NCBI GenBank assembly: GCA_026182355.1 | Contig: JAPFBL010000310.1 | Coordinates: forward strand, 62,001-126,000 | Reading direction: 5' to 3' | DNA: 64,000 bases | Source of the DNA: Hermatobates lingyangjiaoensis | Taxonomy: Eukaryota; Arthropoda; Insecta; Hemiptera; Hermatobatidae | Shown: piece after piece, positions 11,787 to 23,684 of the stretch | Numbering within the stretch: the first letter of the stretch is position 1 | Layout of the letters: each line of letters starts with the position of its first letter | The notes under the pieces: model-generated | The model's database searches: none | What the model was told of the DNA's origin: nothing | What the model saw: the letters and a program-made list of their open reading frames with translations, nothing else | Position numbers and translations under genes: made by a program

Positions 11787-13385
11787 GACGCTGTGCTACA
11801 GTCACCCTCAAATAATTATAAGAAGAAAAACAAGTGAAATACTTTAAAACTCCAAAATTTTATGCATTTGTTTCAAGGATGATATCCATGAGAAATGCAA
11901 AGTGAGTTGTCATTTTGAAGAAAAAATAACTTTTGCTTCATTTGATCGTCTTTTCTAATTGAGTATGGTTTCTATTCTCATTAAACCTTTGGTGAAGATT
12001 TTTACATTCATCGTCTTTTATAACGTTTGTAGAAATATCTTTTAGCATTTCAAAACACTGAGTGTAATATATATCAAACAGAAAGGGTTTAAAAAAAGGC
12101 ATTATGAAAAGAAGATATTTAACTGAGCACCTCCACTATTTCTACGATATGTTTAGTTTTCTTCATTGCTTTCTAATTACGATGTCAAATAGAAATAAGT
12201 GGGCCGTTTATAGTGGGGTATTACATGCTATTAATATAAATTAGAATTCAGGAAGTAATTATCTGATTTGATATGTATAGACGACGGATTCTGTCATGTT
12301 ATACATGACTGCAGGATATATACCAGCAGAGCCCCACATAAAGAAAGCTTTATGTTTATCCCAGCCTTGAAACATACCATTCACTTACTTGCCAAGTCAT
12401 TCCATTATTAGTTTTCCGTTATAGTTAAAAATAATAGCAGTCAATGCCTAAAGTATTATCGAAGTACTTCAATGAAACTCCTGCTTGTTTTCCGACAGAG
12501 TAATCGGCGTTAACAAGTCATTATGACCTGCGATTTAACAATCATGATTTTTTCGAACAGTACACAAGTTGAAATCAGACATAGCTGTCAGTTTAACTGA
12601 ACTAAAGAAAGGAACCACAATTACTACTAATACTGTAGTTTTTCATGACTCATGGATTGCAGCAAATATAGTGGAGTACATATATCTGTTTGCAATAACA
12701 AAACCCCATACAATTTACTTCTCATGCACTAACTTAACAAAAATAAACATAAGTGGCCGTTATTAGACATCAAAGAACATACAGGCCTCTGAATAACCAC
12801 AAGACGCCTATATCACGACCATTCTAAATAGGTATTCCTTTAATATAAAAAACAATAAATGTAAAACAAGTTGTATTTGTAGCTACTACAAGTAAGTATG
12901 TTTACGAACAGATTATTACTTTTAGAGTAAATCTAGATGTTAATGAAAAAATCAACAGGATGCGCAATAATAGCTGTACTAGGACGAAAGTTATAACAGA
13001 GAACAAATTTAGAGATCATATGAAGTTGAACTTACAGAAAGTAGTGCGCAAATAAACTTAGTCTACTAAATGCTACACGCGTTCAATCAATTATAACATG
13101 TTTTGAAGCAAGGAACTCATTAGCTACACTACTTAAGGTATGAAGACCCGATTTTTTGGGTTCCAGGAATTCTTCAAGGTTAATATATCTAGTTAGGAAT
13201 TCTGAGAAATGTAATTAGGAATGTCTGATACACAAGTAGACACACCTATAAACATATAAAAATGCCATTTTCAGTTGTTTGAAAAGTCAAATCTTTTTTT
13301 TGAAACTGTGGGTAAAGATTATATTGTTAATGCTTTTTCTCAACATTAGTGTAACACCAGATATTTTTCTGCATCTAGTGTTTTA
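11787..13385. other. AT-rich intergenic
   Basis: No gene, RNA or known repeat family seen. Open frames are short and unremarkable. Confidence 0.5.
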
Positions 13386-13506
13386 GTTAGGTTTTTGACT
13401 CTGACGAAGACCACTTGTTATGTTTGAAAGACCTTAGTCTTGTTTCTTATTTCATATTGTGGTTTGATCATTGATTGTTATTTCACGTCTTTGTGTGAAA
13501 TCTTTT
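13386..13506 (+). repeat. Family A repeat, single right arm
   Basis: Only the right half of a family A foldback: gtttttgactctgacgaaga, the core CTGACGA (13401-13407), a stem-loop, GAAA (13426-13429), then the outer end ggtttgatcattgattg and the terminal tgtgaaatc hairpin. There is no inverted left arm, so it is a half element. This shows the arms also exist singly. Confidence 0.8.
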
Positions 13507-13579
13507 TACTTTACTACAAGTAAAGTATAGTGATCGTGAAAAAATTCGATCTCGACATTTTGACGGAATTAAATGTTCC
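13507..13579 (+). repeat. Dispersed repeat R3, copy 1
   Basis: Begins with the interrupted palindrome tactttactacaagtaaagta, followed by tagtgatcg, gaaaaaattcgatctcga and ttttgacgg. The complement of the same sequence lies at 42662-42733. It abuts the end of the family A half element exactly. Confidence 0.75.
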
Positions 13580-15544
13580 ATACATATACCATCCATTAAA
13601 TGTTCCGTTACATAATTCAAAATGGAAATCTATCGTTTGAAGATTATTAAATGTAATTATTGTATATCCTTCATTATAAATTTCTTAAAACGACATTTTT
13701 CTTGGATATTTATGATGTTTTTCAGAAGAAATAAGAGTATTTTTCTGATTTAAATTTGGAAATTTCACTTAAATATTCAATGTAGAAAGAGGTCAAGTAA
13801 CCGATATAAGAAATCCACTGTCTATTTGATCAAAAGCCATGTTCTCTTGTAGGAGATTATTCGTATCAAGAAATGTTCACTTTTGCTTTTCAAAAATGTT
13901 ATTACTGCTGTAGTTATACTAACGAGATTATTTGGATCAGCTGTGGGATGTACAAAAATAGCTTATATATTGATAAGTGGATCAATAACTATCTGTACGA
14001 CCTCAGAAATGAAAGACTAATAAGCATCTCCCATTTAAATGTTTACATTATGCTTAAATGAGACATTATATATTACATACCCAAGAAGATTGATATTAAG
14101 TTTACTTATAGTAAAGGTGAGTGCAGGCCACTCCAGATTTTTATTAGTGTAAATGCAAAATTCCTTTCTTTAAATCCATATTGACCATCATTATGCCCAT
14201 GGAGTAGTGAAAACAATAACATATACCAGAGCATTATTTCTATATTACAGAAATAACCCCTTCTTTTTCAACTTTGAGATGTAACGTATAAATGATGCAT
14301 ATAAATATAAACTATAAATAATAAATTAATTATAGTAATTATTAATTATTTATTTTATTTATAGCACATTATGATTGTAAGTAAAAGTTTCTTTGATAGA
14401 TGCTTCTAAAGAGACAGAGATACAGAAACAGGCGCACAGTTCGCCTACCAGTTGCTTGAGTTCGCAGGTTGGTCCTCAAAACTGGTATGATCTTCAGAAA
14501 CTTAGAAATACGTTTTCTATTTCTTAACAAGTTGTCAAAGTTACTATAAATCTGGGATCTTTCTATATTCTTCTATGAATATCTGGAATTGAAAACAACG
14601 AATTCTTCATGTAAAACATAATATTCAACTAAAAAAAAAAATTCTTGCTTCACCAATTCTTGGTTGTACTATATGCTAGTGTCATTATACATATAAAGGT
14701 AAGGAGAGACAGCTAGACTTTCGACTCAAAGATTAGACATCTAGTGGAATAAAACTAACAAACTTGATAATCAGTCAGCATTTCATGTCAAAGAACCGGT
14801 TCAGGCATCAAGAAAATGTGTCTAGATGTGTCCTGAAGAGAGATAAAAAGGGACATTCACGCTTGGGAAGTGTAGATAAATGTGCTTGAGATCAAGTAAT
14901 CGAAGGGCCTCAGAACTTTTTCATCTATGTTTTATTACCATGAAGTTTAGTTGGATTTTACAGTTGAGAGTATTTTTTATTATATTTTTGTACTACTATA
15001 CTTATATTGCACGGATAAAACTGATGTAAAGATAAAAATAATATTTTTGATGACAATCTTTTCAACTCTTACATAAAATACAAAACTATTCAATAAATAA
15101 TGTTCAGACAATGTACTACCATGATACAATTCAACAAGTAGTCTATTGTTTGAAAGAACTAAAGGAATTAAAAAATTTAGTTTACAAGATTGAAAATTTA
15201 AACTAAATGAAAATAACGAATAGTGAAAGACTGAATTTAAAGCTAAGGCAAGTTCTTAATAGGATATTAAATCAACTTGTCTTTGGCTTTCATGAAATAT
15301 TCGGGTGCCTGAGAAAATAATTTCTTGTTTTAAGCTATTGCAAAAGTATTACTTATTTAAACCTCAGTTTAAAGAAGAGCCCATTGTAGTTCTCTGGAAA
15401 ACATTAGGACTATCATTACTGATTAAAAAAGTTTTAATTATTATTATAGAATTTAAAGTTCTTGTTTATGAGGTAAAGATTTGTATGTATCAATATGACA
15501 ACATGAGAAAGACATCCACTCAGCATGCTTGCCAAGATTTTATA
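13580..15544. other. AT-rich intergenic
   Basis: No gene or RNA seen. A local AT palindrome-like stretch (taaattaattatagtaattattaattattta) sits near 14320-14355. Confidence 0.5.
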
Positions 15545-15660
15545 GTAAGCACGTGAAATAACAATCAACGTTTAAAGCACAGTAACAAGTTCAGGAACTG
15601 GGATTAAGATCGTTCAACTAAACAAATGGGCTTCATCAGACTGGAGTTTGAATATTACTC
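15545..15660 (-). repeat. Diverged family A half element
   Basis: Starts with the family A outer end (gtgaaataacaatcaa). It then keeps the family order in diverged form: ttaagatcgttcaacta for the usual ctaagatctttcaacc, and gggcttcatcagac for the usual gcggtcttcgtcagag. On the minus strand it retains CTGATGA followed by AGCCC. Confidence 0.6.
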
Positions 15661-15861
15661 TGGCAATGATCAGTGTGTGATAGACTTATACATATCTATA
15701 TCAAGACACGCCAGGAAAGGGCAGATAAACAGTGATCTGTTCAAATATTTTGACATCTACATACGCTAACACTAAACATAGAAGACAAGAATTAGATTGA
15801 CAAAAAAACCTCAAATTCGTTTCACCTATTCTATCAAACGGTAGATACATTATTGAATTTG

Positions 15862-15862
<1 letters not shown>

Positions 15863-15904
<42 letters not shown>
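15863..15904. repeat. (TA)n microsatellite
   Basis: About 42 bp of uninterrupted TA. It abuts the family D segment that follows. Confidence 0.95.
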
Positions 15905-15907
<3 letters not shown>

Positions 15908-16042
15908 TTAAAATAAACTGTGACACATAGACAAAAACATAACAAAGACTCACTTTTCAATACTTCGACCGTAATGGTGGTCGTCCTCACGAGAAGAAGT
16001 GAATTGACGGAGGGACGACAGTCAACATATATGTAGTATATA
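15905..16042 (-). repeat. Family D repeat (single arm)
   Basis: Shares gtgacacata, acataacaaagactcacttttcaata and ttcgaccgtaatgg with the palindrome at 47499-47639. On the minus strand it carries a hammerhead-like core in altered form at 15963-15990: GTGAGGA in place of CTGANGA, one C, the stem GACC/GGTC, then GAAG. Confidence 0.65.
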
Positions 16043-16145
16043 CTTGCCGTTACGTCTACAAAGTGCTTGGTCTCCCTTTCTCTTTTTTTCCTGAAGACGG
16101 ATTACCCGAAAATTTGAGTCTGTAAGTGTGTTTCCTTACTCTGTG
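16043..16145 (+). repeat. Family E repeat, plus copy
   Basis: Matches the complement of 23846-23957: gccgttacgtctacaaagtg, cttggtctcc, cctgaagacggattaccc and tttgagtctgtaagtgtgtt. Core: CTGAAGA (16091-16097), one C, a short GG/CC stem, GAAA. Confidence 0.75.
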
Positions 16146-16183
16146 TGTTACTCTTCTTGAATTTTTAGCTCGTATATATATAT

Positions 16184-16411
16184 ATGATCAAACCACAATA
16201 ACAAATGGGAAAACAAGACTAAGATCTTTCAACCGTAACAAGCGGTCTTCGTCAGAGTCAAAAACCCAACTGAGTTTTGGGAAATCAGTTGGGTTTTTGA
16301 CTCTGACGAAGACCGCTTGTTACGGTTGAAAGATCTTAGTCTTGTTTTCCCATTATCTTATTGTGGTTTGATCATTGATTGTTATTTCACATGTTTATGT
16401 GAAATCTTTTT
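16184..16411. repeat. Foldback repeat, family A (complete, best arms)
   Basis: Arms of about 90 bp run from tgatcaaaccacaata to the complement ending at 16374, then the tail with the hairpin atttcac/gtgaaat. The core on the right arm is CTGACGA (16303-16309), one A, the stem GACCG/CGGTT with a 7-base loop, and GAAA (16328-16331). The element is bounded by (TA)n on both sides. Confidence 0.85.
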
Positions 16412-16590
16412 ATATATATATATAATATATTATTTATTTATTATTTATTGAATAAATATTCAATAATATATTATTGAATCAATAATAATTATATATTATA
16501 TATTATTTAAGAAGAAGAAAAAGTGTTTATTAGTAAATTGTGGTCAAGAAAGACAATACTTATTATATTATATATTATTATATATATATA

Positions 16591-16621
<31 letters not shown>

Positions 16622-16622
16622 A
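16412..16622. repeat. TA-rich low-complexity block with a family G fragment
   Basis: TA, TATTA and TAATA runs, including (TA)n at about 16577-16622. Embedded at 16511-16566 is gaagaagaaaaagtgtttat...tggtcaagaaa, a copy of the right flank of the palindrome at 48473-48610. Confidence 0.8.
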
Positions 16623-16765
16623 TATTAGAGCGTAAATTTAAAAAAAAATTGCACTAACGTATTCAAGATTTGGACATTAATTATTCTATAAGTTTTCGCT
16701 TGCTACTTAAATGTGACACCTTTCTCCTGACGTTAAAGAATGTCGAAATATTGAGGGGAGTTATA

Positions 16766-16850
16766 AGCGGTTGAAAGATCTTAGTCTTCTTTTACCATTT
16801 CATATTGTGGTTTGATCATTGATTGTTATTTCATGTGTTTATGTGAAATT
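16766..16850 (+). repeat. Family A repeat, right-arm fragment
   Basis: Starts inside the arm at gcggttgaaagatcttagtc and runs to the terminal atgtgaaat, then directly into (TA)n. Confidence 0.8.

Positions 16851-16880
<30 letters not shown>
16851..16880. repeat. (TA)n microsatellite
   Basis: TA run that abuts the family A end, as at several other copies. Confidence 0.9.
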
Positions 16881-16881
<1 letters not shown>

Positions 16882-18708
16882 AGATATACTGTATTTAAAA
16901 ACGTACACAAACAGAAAATAAAATGCACAAAAACAATGTTAGAAGCTATAAAAAATATACTAGTAACTTTATGATAAATTTTATAATAACAAACATTATT
17001 GAAAGAAATATTTAAAGATGTTTTGGCACAATATTTTATCAAATTATATTTTTCAAATTTGCTTCAAGTAAAATCTAATTTAAATAGAAGTATATAAGGA
17101 TTGATGATTATCTGACATGATAATGAATGTGTAAGCCAGAGTATGTAATTATAAAATGCAATCCAGGTTTTTCACCGAATGATTATCACGTTGGATAAAT
17201 GAATGAATTAATGAAGCATGAATGATATATGATGAATGATACATATATCTGTTAATTTTTTTTAACAGAGGTCAAACAGAGTCATCCAGCTTAGTATGTT
17301 TGATTCCACTCAGATCCCCACATATGTGGGTATCATGTTTAAAGTATCCAAAATGTTTTAATAACATAACAAATTTTGTAATAAAATGTAAATCTATAAA
17401 ACTCTCCAACTCGATTGATTCATTATAGTTTATCAGTATGTTATGTTCAGAAAGATACCGGATTTAAATGAAGAAGGAATGAGCAGTAGTTAACTCAGGG
17501 TAAAACAAAGCAACTAATATCCGCAATCGTGACTTGTTAAGAATATAAAACATAAGTATAAAAAAGTCGTTGAGAAAGAAAGAGATTAAACATGAATAAT
17601 TGAACATAATTCATGTTAAAAGCGACAATGTAAAAATATAGAGTGGAGTTACTATATTCACACTATCCTAATAAAGGTCATTATATTAATTTTTTTTTTC
17701 ATTGTTTATCTATTTTAAAAGATTTTATTGAATTGGGAGGATGTATACTTTTTTTACTTATGGATTACGATGTACATTTTTTTTTTTAATAATCGTATAC
17801 GTAGTCAAATATATTGTGAATACGGAAACAACAAGTGATGGCACCGCCGGCGTTTCATCAACACTTGATAATGGTGCAGAAATTCGCCGGTTTCATAACG
17901 CAGAGCCAAGTATGTAGGATCGATTCGATGTTGGAAATTGCCAACTGTCTTCGCTAAAGGATCAAATTAAAGAGAGGGGCAGGGGAGATAGGTTATCCCC
18001 ATGATAGCAGAGGAGGAGATCGTGATGGGACTAGGAGGTAATGCCCTCTCAAGACAACCTTTCCTTCCCTCAACGCGATGACGCAACACCAACCTCTGCA
18101 ATCTCTTTGAAATTTAATAGTGCATACATCAGTCGAATTAATGCAAATACCACCCTTGTCAGCAAGAATAATATTTAAAAAAAAAAATTAGTTGTCTTTA
18201 CTGAACTTAACTGTAAGTAGACTAATTGTTACAGAATAACAAACAATACATTTAATTGCTTGACATTTTTACTTGCATTTGCTTGTTATGCAAAATAAAG
18301 CAGTAAGAAGTATGCAAGTGTTACGTCCCTAACAGAGTTCCTAGTATTAAAATGAGGAAAGCTCTGTTTGTGTCCTTTAAAGGTTGTGCCGATCATTTAT
18401 TTAGTAAAATATTTTTTTCATTTATTATTTATCAATATCATTAATAATTATGATTTATTAGTATTTATTAATTTATTTAGTAAAATAAATAGTTTTAAAA
18501 TTATAATTGTAACTATTTGTAGTTATTATTTCAATTAAAAAGCTTTAGTAATGATTGAAAACAAAAATGTATTAATTCTTCATGGATTTAACTTATGTTT
18601 GGAAAAATTGTATAAGAGGCAAGTGAAAGCAATGGGATGACTACAGCAATTTTATTAATGTTGAGTCTGTATTGGGAAATTAAAATGAACTGGGCCGATT
18701 CTCTAGCT
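16881..18708. other. AT-rich intergenic with a GC-richer patch
   Basis: A patch at about 17838-18110 is GC-richer (gcaccgccggcgtttcatc, ggggcaggggagataggtta) and may be an old repeat. I recognise no gene in it. Confidence 0.45.
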
Positions 18709-19394
18709 AAGAGTTTTTCAAACTTTTTTTGACGCGGAACCCTTTTTGGTTCCAGTAACTTTCCCGGGAACCCCAGATTCTAATGATTTTATACAATCAT
18801 AATATAAATATTTTCATATGCCTTTTTAAATAGTATATATGTTTAAGAACAACTAAAAAAGTAAAAATATTACTGCAATGAGTATTTTTTGAATTTAAAT
18901 TCAAAACTAAAAAAATTTAATTTTCATATTTTTCACAAGTGCATAACACCATAAAACAGAGTGCAATTTTAACAGAGTTTGTTTTGTTATCATTTTTGAC
19001 TTTATAGTTCAGAGTTTGATTCTCAAGTTAGCCCCAGCATTAAGTCTAGTTCGGTATTTGGTTTCTATGACAGTTTCAAGGGAAAATCCAGTTTCACTTA
19101 ATTAGGTAGTGGGAAATGGCAGCAGTGTATGAATTGTTACTTTTGTAATAGCAGGAAATTCGGGAATCAGATATTTCCAAAAACTGACTAGTGATTCATC
19201 TTAAATATGAATAAAATTTTGACTACTTCTACTTATGGGTAGGTATATGTAGATATAAACAGTATTCGGTTTCATGATTCACAAGAAATATAGAATAAAT
19301 CCATGCCCATAAAAAAAAATTAAAAATTTTTTTACTAAATTTTTTTCATAGAACCCCAGACAGTCCGTTAAGGAACCCACTTTGCGAACCTCTG
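18709..19394 (+). mobile_element. hAT-like non-autonomous element
   Basis: The left end is aagagtttttcaaacttttt followed by gcggaaccctttttggttcc. The right end is ggaacccactttgcgaacctctg. The ends are imperfect inverted repeats of the CAGAGGTTC type. Flanking 8-mers ctctagct (18701-18708) and ctctagtg (19395-19402) share the first six bases, consistent with an 8-bp target duplication that has decayed. The 686-bp interior is AT-rich and non-coding. A related, inverted and truncated copy lies at 9101-9555. Confidence 0.7.
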
Positions 19395-21229
19395 CTCTAG
19401 TGAAAATAGCAAAGGCCTGATAGGTATGATTCCTTGAAGGAATAAGAATAAATAATGATATGAAAGAAGCAACATTAGCAATCGGTTAAAGCCTTTGATT
19501 TTCTAAGTGAATTTACAGATAACAAGATCAAACCATTTGCCGTGCCACTTAATTTGTAACCCTAACTAAACTGTATTATTTATAAATGCAATGAAACAAT
19601 TTACTGATATCATCGATGGGTAAAGTAGTCTTCAGAGAATTAAATGTATAGAAAGTTTGTTCTGGTTATATTGTGAGAGAGATAATAAAACATAATTTGT
19701 TAATATTATAAATAACTATTTCTTCTATAGCACCGCTTTCAATTGAAAATTGATTACTGATTGGCATTTTTACCTTTCCAAGAGATTTTCATCTAATAAA
19801 TTTTAAGTTTTTATATTTTAATACAATTCAAGTAAAAAATCTAACGACAGAGAGAATAACAGTTGAACTTCACAGTTGTCATAATTTGTATTGATATATT
19901 CACAGACAAAATGTTTAAAATTAATACAATATTTTATGATGTAATTCATGAATAAGGATAAAACTAAATAAGAAAAATTCAAGTTATTGAAAATACTACA
20001 TGAAAAAAAATGAGACTCGTTGTGTTATAAAGTACGATAAAGTGCCTTTTCTGATGATGCGCTAACACTTTACGGCAAAAAGGGACTACTGGATTCTGAG
20101 GACCGCACAACTTGAATCGTCAAACGTAAGCCTGATACTTTTCTTATGAAGTAAAACTAAACAAATACTAGTTTAAAAATGAGCTTGCACTTTCGTCTAA
20201 GAGATAACAGGAACTTAAATATGAAATGAAGCAGCAATAAACCAGTTTTGTTTTTCTAAATTGTGTGACAACAGTTTTGATTTCATAAAAATTTGTATTT
20301 TCTTATTAATAAATCATTTTAATAATTTGAAGTTTCAAAAACTATTACAAATATACTTCTGATATTTTTTTTCAACCTAAGTAGTATTTGAAAAGAGAAT
20401 TGAATCATAAGCAATGATTGAGTTTTATAATGTTGCGCATTGTTAGAAAGCAATCAAGCCATCAAAGGCTATTAAACGATATCACGTATTTAAAACAATT
20501 AAAGAGGGGAATTAACGTAAGACTGTATCTGGGAAATCGATAATGGACATTTTACGCAATGACATCATTTATGTATAGCTCTATACCATTTACTGTTAAC
20601 TGCTTCGTGACACTGTGAAGGCTTCTTTGATGGTTCATTTATTCATCAACCTCTATTCTTTGCTGGTCATTGCAGTGATTTTTTTTTAAAAAGTAAAAAA
20701 ACAAAACCCGTTAAATGAATAAACCTCATACACTATCGCTTGTATCGTTGTACCGGTTTCAGAAAATGTTCAATGATAAACAGTAGTTTAAGATGGTCAT
20801 ACTGTTAACGTAACAACCACTAACTTTTTCAGTACAAACACATTTTTAGTCAAACTACAACTGTTTTAGACGTTTGAAAATAGCTGAAAAGAATGCCAGC
20901 AGAGAGTATAACATATTGACTACTTTCCCTGATAGTACAATGAACCCTAACACAAGAATAGTTATAACCATCAATATATTGAAGGCATATAACATTATTA
21001 TATACATAATTTACAATATTTAGTTAAATGGTACATCATATTCACCTTAGATTTGTTTCTTAAATAATTTTTCCAATTTTCAGAAGTTTTTAATGATTTC
21101 TTCTTCAAAGCTATGTAGAGCACTAACTATGTTACTGATCAACATGTTCTAAGTGATACTTTACTTGAAACATAATAACCATCATGAGGACAAATATAGT
21201 ATGCTAAGAATTTCTTAGTATTTGTATTA
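19395..21229. other. AT-rich intergenic
   Basis: No gene, RNA or recognised repeat. Confidence 0.5.
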
Positions 21230-21569
21230 AAAGGATGGGAGGGTTAATGACTGACCCTATGTGCCCTTTGCCGCCGCCCGACAAAGAAGCCTGCTACCTG
21301 CTAGCTGACAGCCCCCGTTAACAGGGATTTGACAGAGTATTTCCGTCAACCCACCTTGCATCTCTTCTCTCTACTCAACTATACCTGAGTCACAAGTTGG
21401 AGAATCTCTTTGGAATTCGAACTCGACAGCTCTTGTATAACCTCTAGTCTTCCTTTTGAGTCGCGGTCAACAACCCTAGACAACATCGACTTTTAGGTGA
21501 GTGCTATTCCTCTCCTTTGTTAACCCTACCTGTCAAGGGTGCAATATGTACTCTGTTGATCTGAATTAA
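21230..21569 (+). other. GC-richer leader of a possible retroelement
   Basis: Composition rises sharply (ccctttgccgccgcccgaca). This block leads into the open, coding-like segment at 21570. It may be the 5' untranslated part of a LINE or of a retrocopied transcript. Nothing specific is recognised. Confidence 0.3.
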
Positions 21570-21875
21570 ATTGATTACACAAATGAGGAGCAGCTTTGGA
21601 GTGCACTGAACCGCGCTGAAGCAATTGTTCAGTCCTTTCTGACTACTCTGGCAGCACTGCAGACTGACTCCGGTGCAGGCTCCTCAACCCAAACCAGAGA
21701 AGTGTAAAACTCAGACTACATAGCTGAAGCTTGTAAGACAACAGATGAATCATCCTTGACATCTGCCTTCGAAACAGTGTCAAGGAGGAGGAATGGAAAA
21801 CAAACTTCAGCACAAAACAAAGACAACGCCAGGGAACGAAGGTTTACGTCAGAGATCAGGAGGGATAAAGTAAAT
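21570..21875 (+). pseudogene. Possible ORF1-like remnant of a retroelement
   Basis: The frame from 21570 is open for about 100 codons apart from one TAA at 21705-21707. The translation is polar, with ALNRAEAIVQSFLTTLAALQ early, then SDYIAEACKTTDESSLTSAF and a basic end (SRRRNGKQ, RERRFTSEIRRDK). The composition and codon pattern look coding, unlike the AT-rich flanks. I do not recognise the protein. ORF1 of a LINE is one possibility and a retrotransposed host fragment is another. It has no clean start and carries an internal stop, so it is treated as broken. Confidence 0.35.
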
Positions 21876-21992
21876 AATATAAATATAATAATATAAAATA
21901 TAATGTAACTGGGGAAAAAAAATAAGATCCTTCAACAAGAGTTTTTCGTTCGAGTAAAAAACCCAACTCAGGTGGGTCTATTTTTAAGGTTT

Positions 21993-21999
21993 TAAGACC

Positions 22000-22034
<35 letters not shown>
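21993..22034. repeat. (TA)n microsatellite
   Basis: TA run immediately before the family E-like segment at 22044. Confidence 0.9.
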
Positions 22035-22040
<6 letters not shown>

Positions 22041-22043
22041 GTT

Positions 22044-22190
22044 ACAGCTAGAGAACACAAGAAAAAGGACGAACACTCACGAATCTCGATAATTTCGGCG
22101 TCGTGCCGTCTTCAGGAGAGTAGAAGGAAAGAAAATAAAAGGAGAAAGAATGAAGGAACGGAGACGTAAATGCGTCCACTGGCCGATCAA
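22044..22190 (-). repeat. Family E-like repeat with clear hammerhead-like core
   Basis: Bounded by (TA)n on both sides. On the minus strand, 22093-22115 reads CTGAAGA, one C, the stem GGC/GCC with a 5-base loop, and GAAA. The rest (cacaagaaaaaggacgaaca, gagaaagaatgaagg, gacgtaaatgcgtcc) follows the same layout as family E. Confidence 0.65.
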
Positions 22191-22384
22191 TATATATATA
22201 TATATATATATAACTGAAAAAAAACATAAAGAAGGAGACTACTTACTGAAAGTGTACTTACAGTACACTGTACTTAGTGTAAGTGTACTTACATTAAATG
22301 TTCTCATTCTTTATGTGTTGTTTTTTTCAGCTTTTTATCTGTCGGGTTTAGACTATTTAGTAATTTCATTTATATATATATATA

Positions 22385-22521
22385 GAAGATTTCACAAAAA
22401 CACGTGAAATAACAATCTATGATTAAACCACAAGATGAAATGGGAAAAAATGACAATGATCATTCAACCGTAACAAGCGGTCTTAGTTTTCATTTTTCCA
22501 TTCCACATTGCCGTTTAATCA
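22385..22521. repeat. Foldback repeat, family A (shortened)
   Basis: Starts with the terminal hairpin end (aagatttcac...cacgtgaaataacaat), then attaaaccacaagatgaaat, ttcaaccgtaacaagcggtc and a short diverged return arm ending at gccgtttaatca. The centre has been lost at gcggtcttag. Confidence 0.7.
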
Positions 22522-22536
22522 TATATATATTATATA

Positions 22537-22571
22537 TGATCAAACCAGAATATGAAATGAGAAAACAAGAC
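22537..22571 (+). repeat. Family A outer-end fragment
   Basis: Begins tgatcaaaccagaatatg and stops after gagaaaacaagac, where family C-type sequence takes over. This suggests one element landed in, or was joined to, another. Confidence 0.65.
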
Positions 22572-22640
22572 CTTTCTTTCTTGTTTATAAAGACCAACGT
22601 TTCGGTCTTTATTGATAAAAGTATCGACTGTGGAATAGAA

Positions 22641-22780
22641 ACAAAACTAAAGTTTATCGGGCCTCGGTTAGTTCTTCAGGTTCAAATTAAACTCTTATTG
22701 CCTACGTTTCTGTCTTTCGGCAATGAGAGTTTAATTTGAACCTGAAGAACTAACCGAGTCCCGATAAACTTTAGTTTTGT
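22641..22780. repeat. Foldback repeat, family C (perfect arms)
   Basis: Arms of about 62 bp begin acaaaactaaagtttatcgg and return as ccgataaactttagttttgt, almost without mismatch, around a short centre (tacgtttctgtcttt). The element is followed directly by (TA)n. Larger relatives lie at 33241-33546 and 45267-45601. Confidence 0.85.
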
Positions 22781-22804
22781 ATATATATATATATATATAT
22801 ATAT
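22781..22804. repeat. (TA)n microsatellite
   Basis: TA run abutting the family C palindrome. Confidence 0.9.
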
Positions 22805-23221
22805 AACGAAAATAGTAGGCTAACTAGAAATTATAAAATTAATATTTGCACAGGACAGAGAACAAAACAAAATAATTATTACAATTAAAATTTTGAATAA
22901 CAGTTTGATACGATAAGAAAACAAGTTGAGAAGGTGATGCAGGAGATGTAGTTAGCCAGATAAGAAACAGCTGAGTCTGAATATGTTTAAGTTTTTTTTA
23001 TGTTCTGAGTACTGCAAATGCGTATGTTTACTTTAATAACTTAATATTGCAAATATTTCGCAGTAAGCAGTATGGATACAAATTTGCAATGTACTCGTAG
23101 GTGCATTTATAATAATGATGAGAAGTGCAACAAAATAAGAATTGACTGTTAGGATGAAAGACTAGACCAAGGACAGCGGCTTGGTGAAATGTCAGGCGAG
23201 AATCCAAATTTAATTGGTATA
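22805..23221. other. AT-rich intergenic
   Basis: No gene or repeat recognised before the GC-rich island that follows. Confidence 0.45.
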
Positions 23222-23515
23222 AAACAGAGGTAAGAGCGGCGGTGCGGGGAAAGGTGCCCGTGGAGCAGGAGAGAAATCGAGAGGGTGCCAGGAGGGGGCG
23301 GTGAATGGGGAACGGGGCTTGAAGAGGCCCGTTACTGGCGTCTGGGGGGAGACGGCCTTGTGCGACCTCCATCCAGTCTATGGCAGGCCCCACTCGGGCC
23401 TCCTGGCGCTAACCAGGCCAGTGGGGAAGGTGAGCCTTGCGGGGCTCAGCACTGGCTGTGTCGCCTGGCCATGCCACGCTGTCGACCACGACGCTACCTT
23501 TTAAATCACGTCCCA
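23222..23515. other. GC-rich island of unknown origin
   Basis: About 290 bp with composition unlike anything else in the non-coding window: gcggcggtgcggggaaagg, gtgccaggagggggcggtga, gtctggggggagacggcc, cctggccatgccacgctgtc. Both strands are open for 65-120 codons (23285-23530 plus, 23028-23393 minus), which is expected of GC-rich sequence, and neither translation is recognisable. It could be a GC-rich repeat, a retrocopy fragment, an exon or a regulatory island. Its edges are abrupt. Confidence 0.5.
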
Positions 23516-23684
23516 AACCTACCTCACTAGTATAATAGTAAGCTTCAAGATATAACTGCCGACAATTTATTAAGCAACGACTTTCTGATGCAACTGCTTC
23601 TCCGGAAAACTTTCATTCACGCACATATATCACCAAACAAAAGGCGTCAAAATAGACTGTAGGAACTTAATCATGTCCTCTGTG

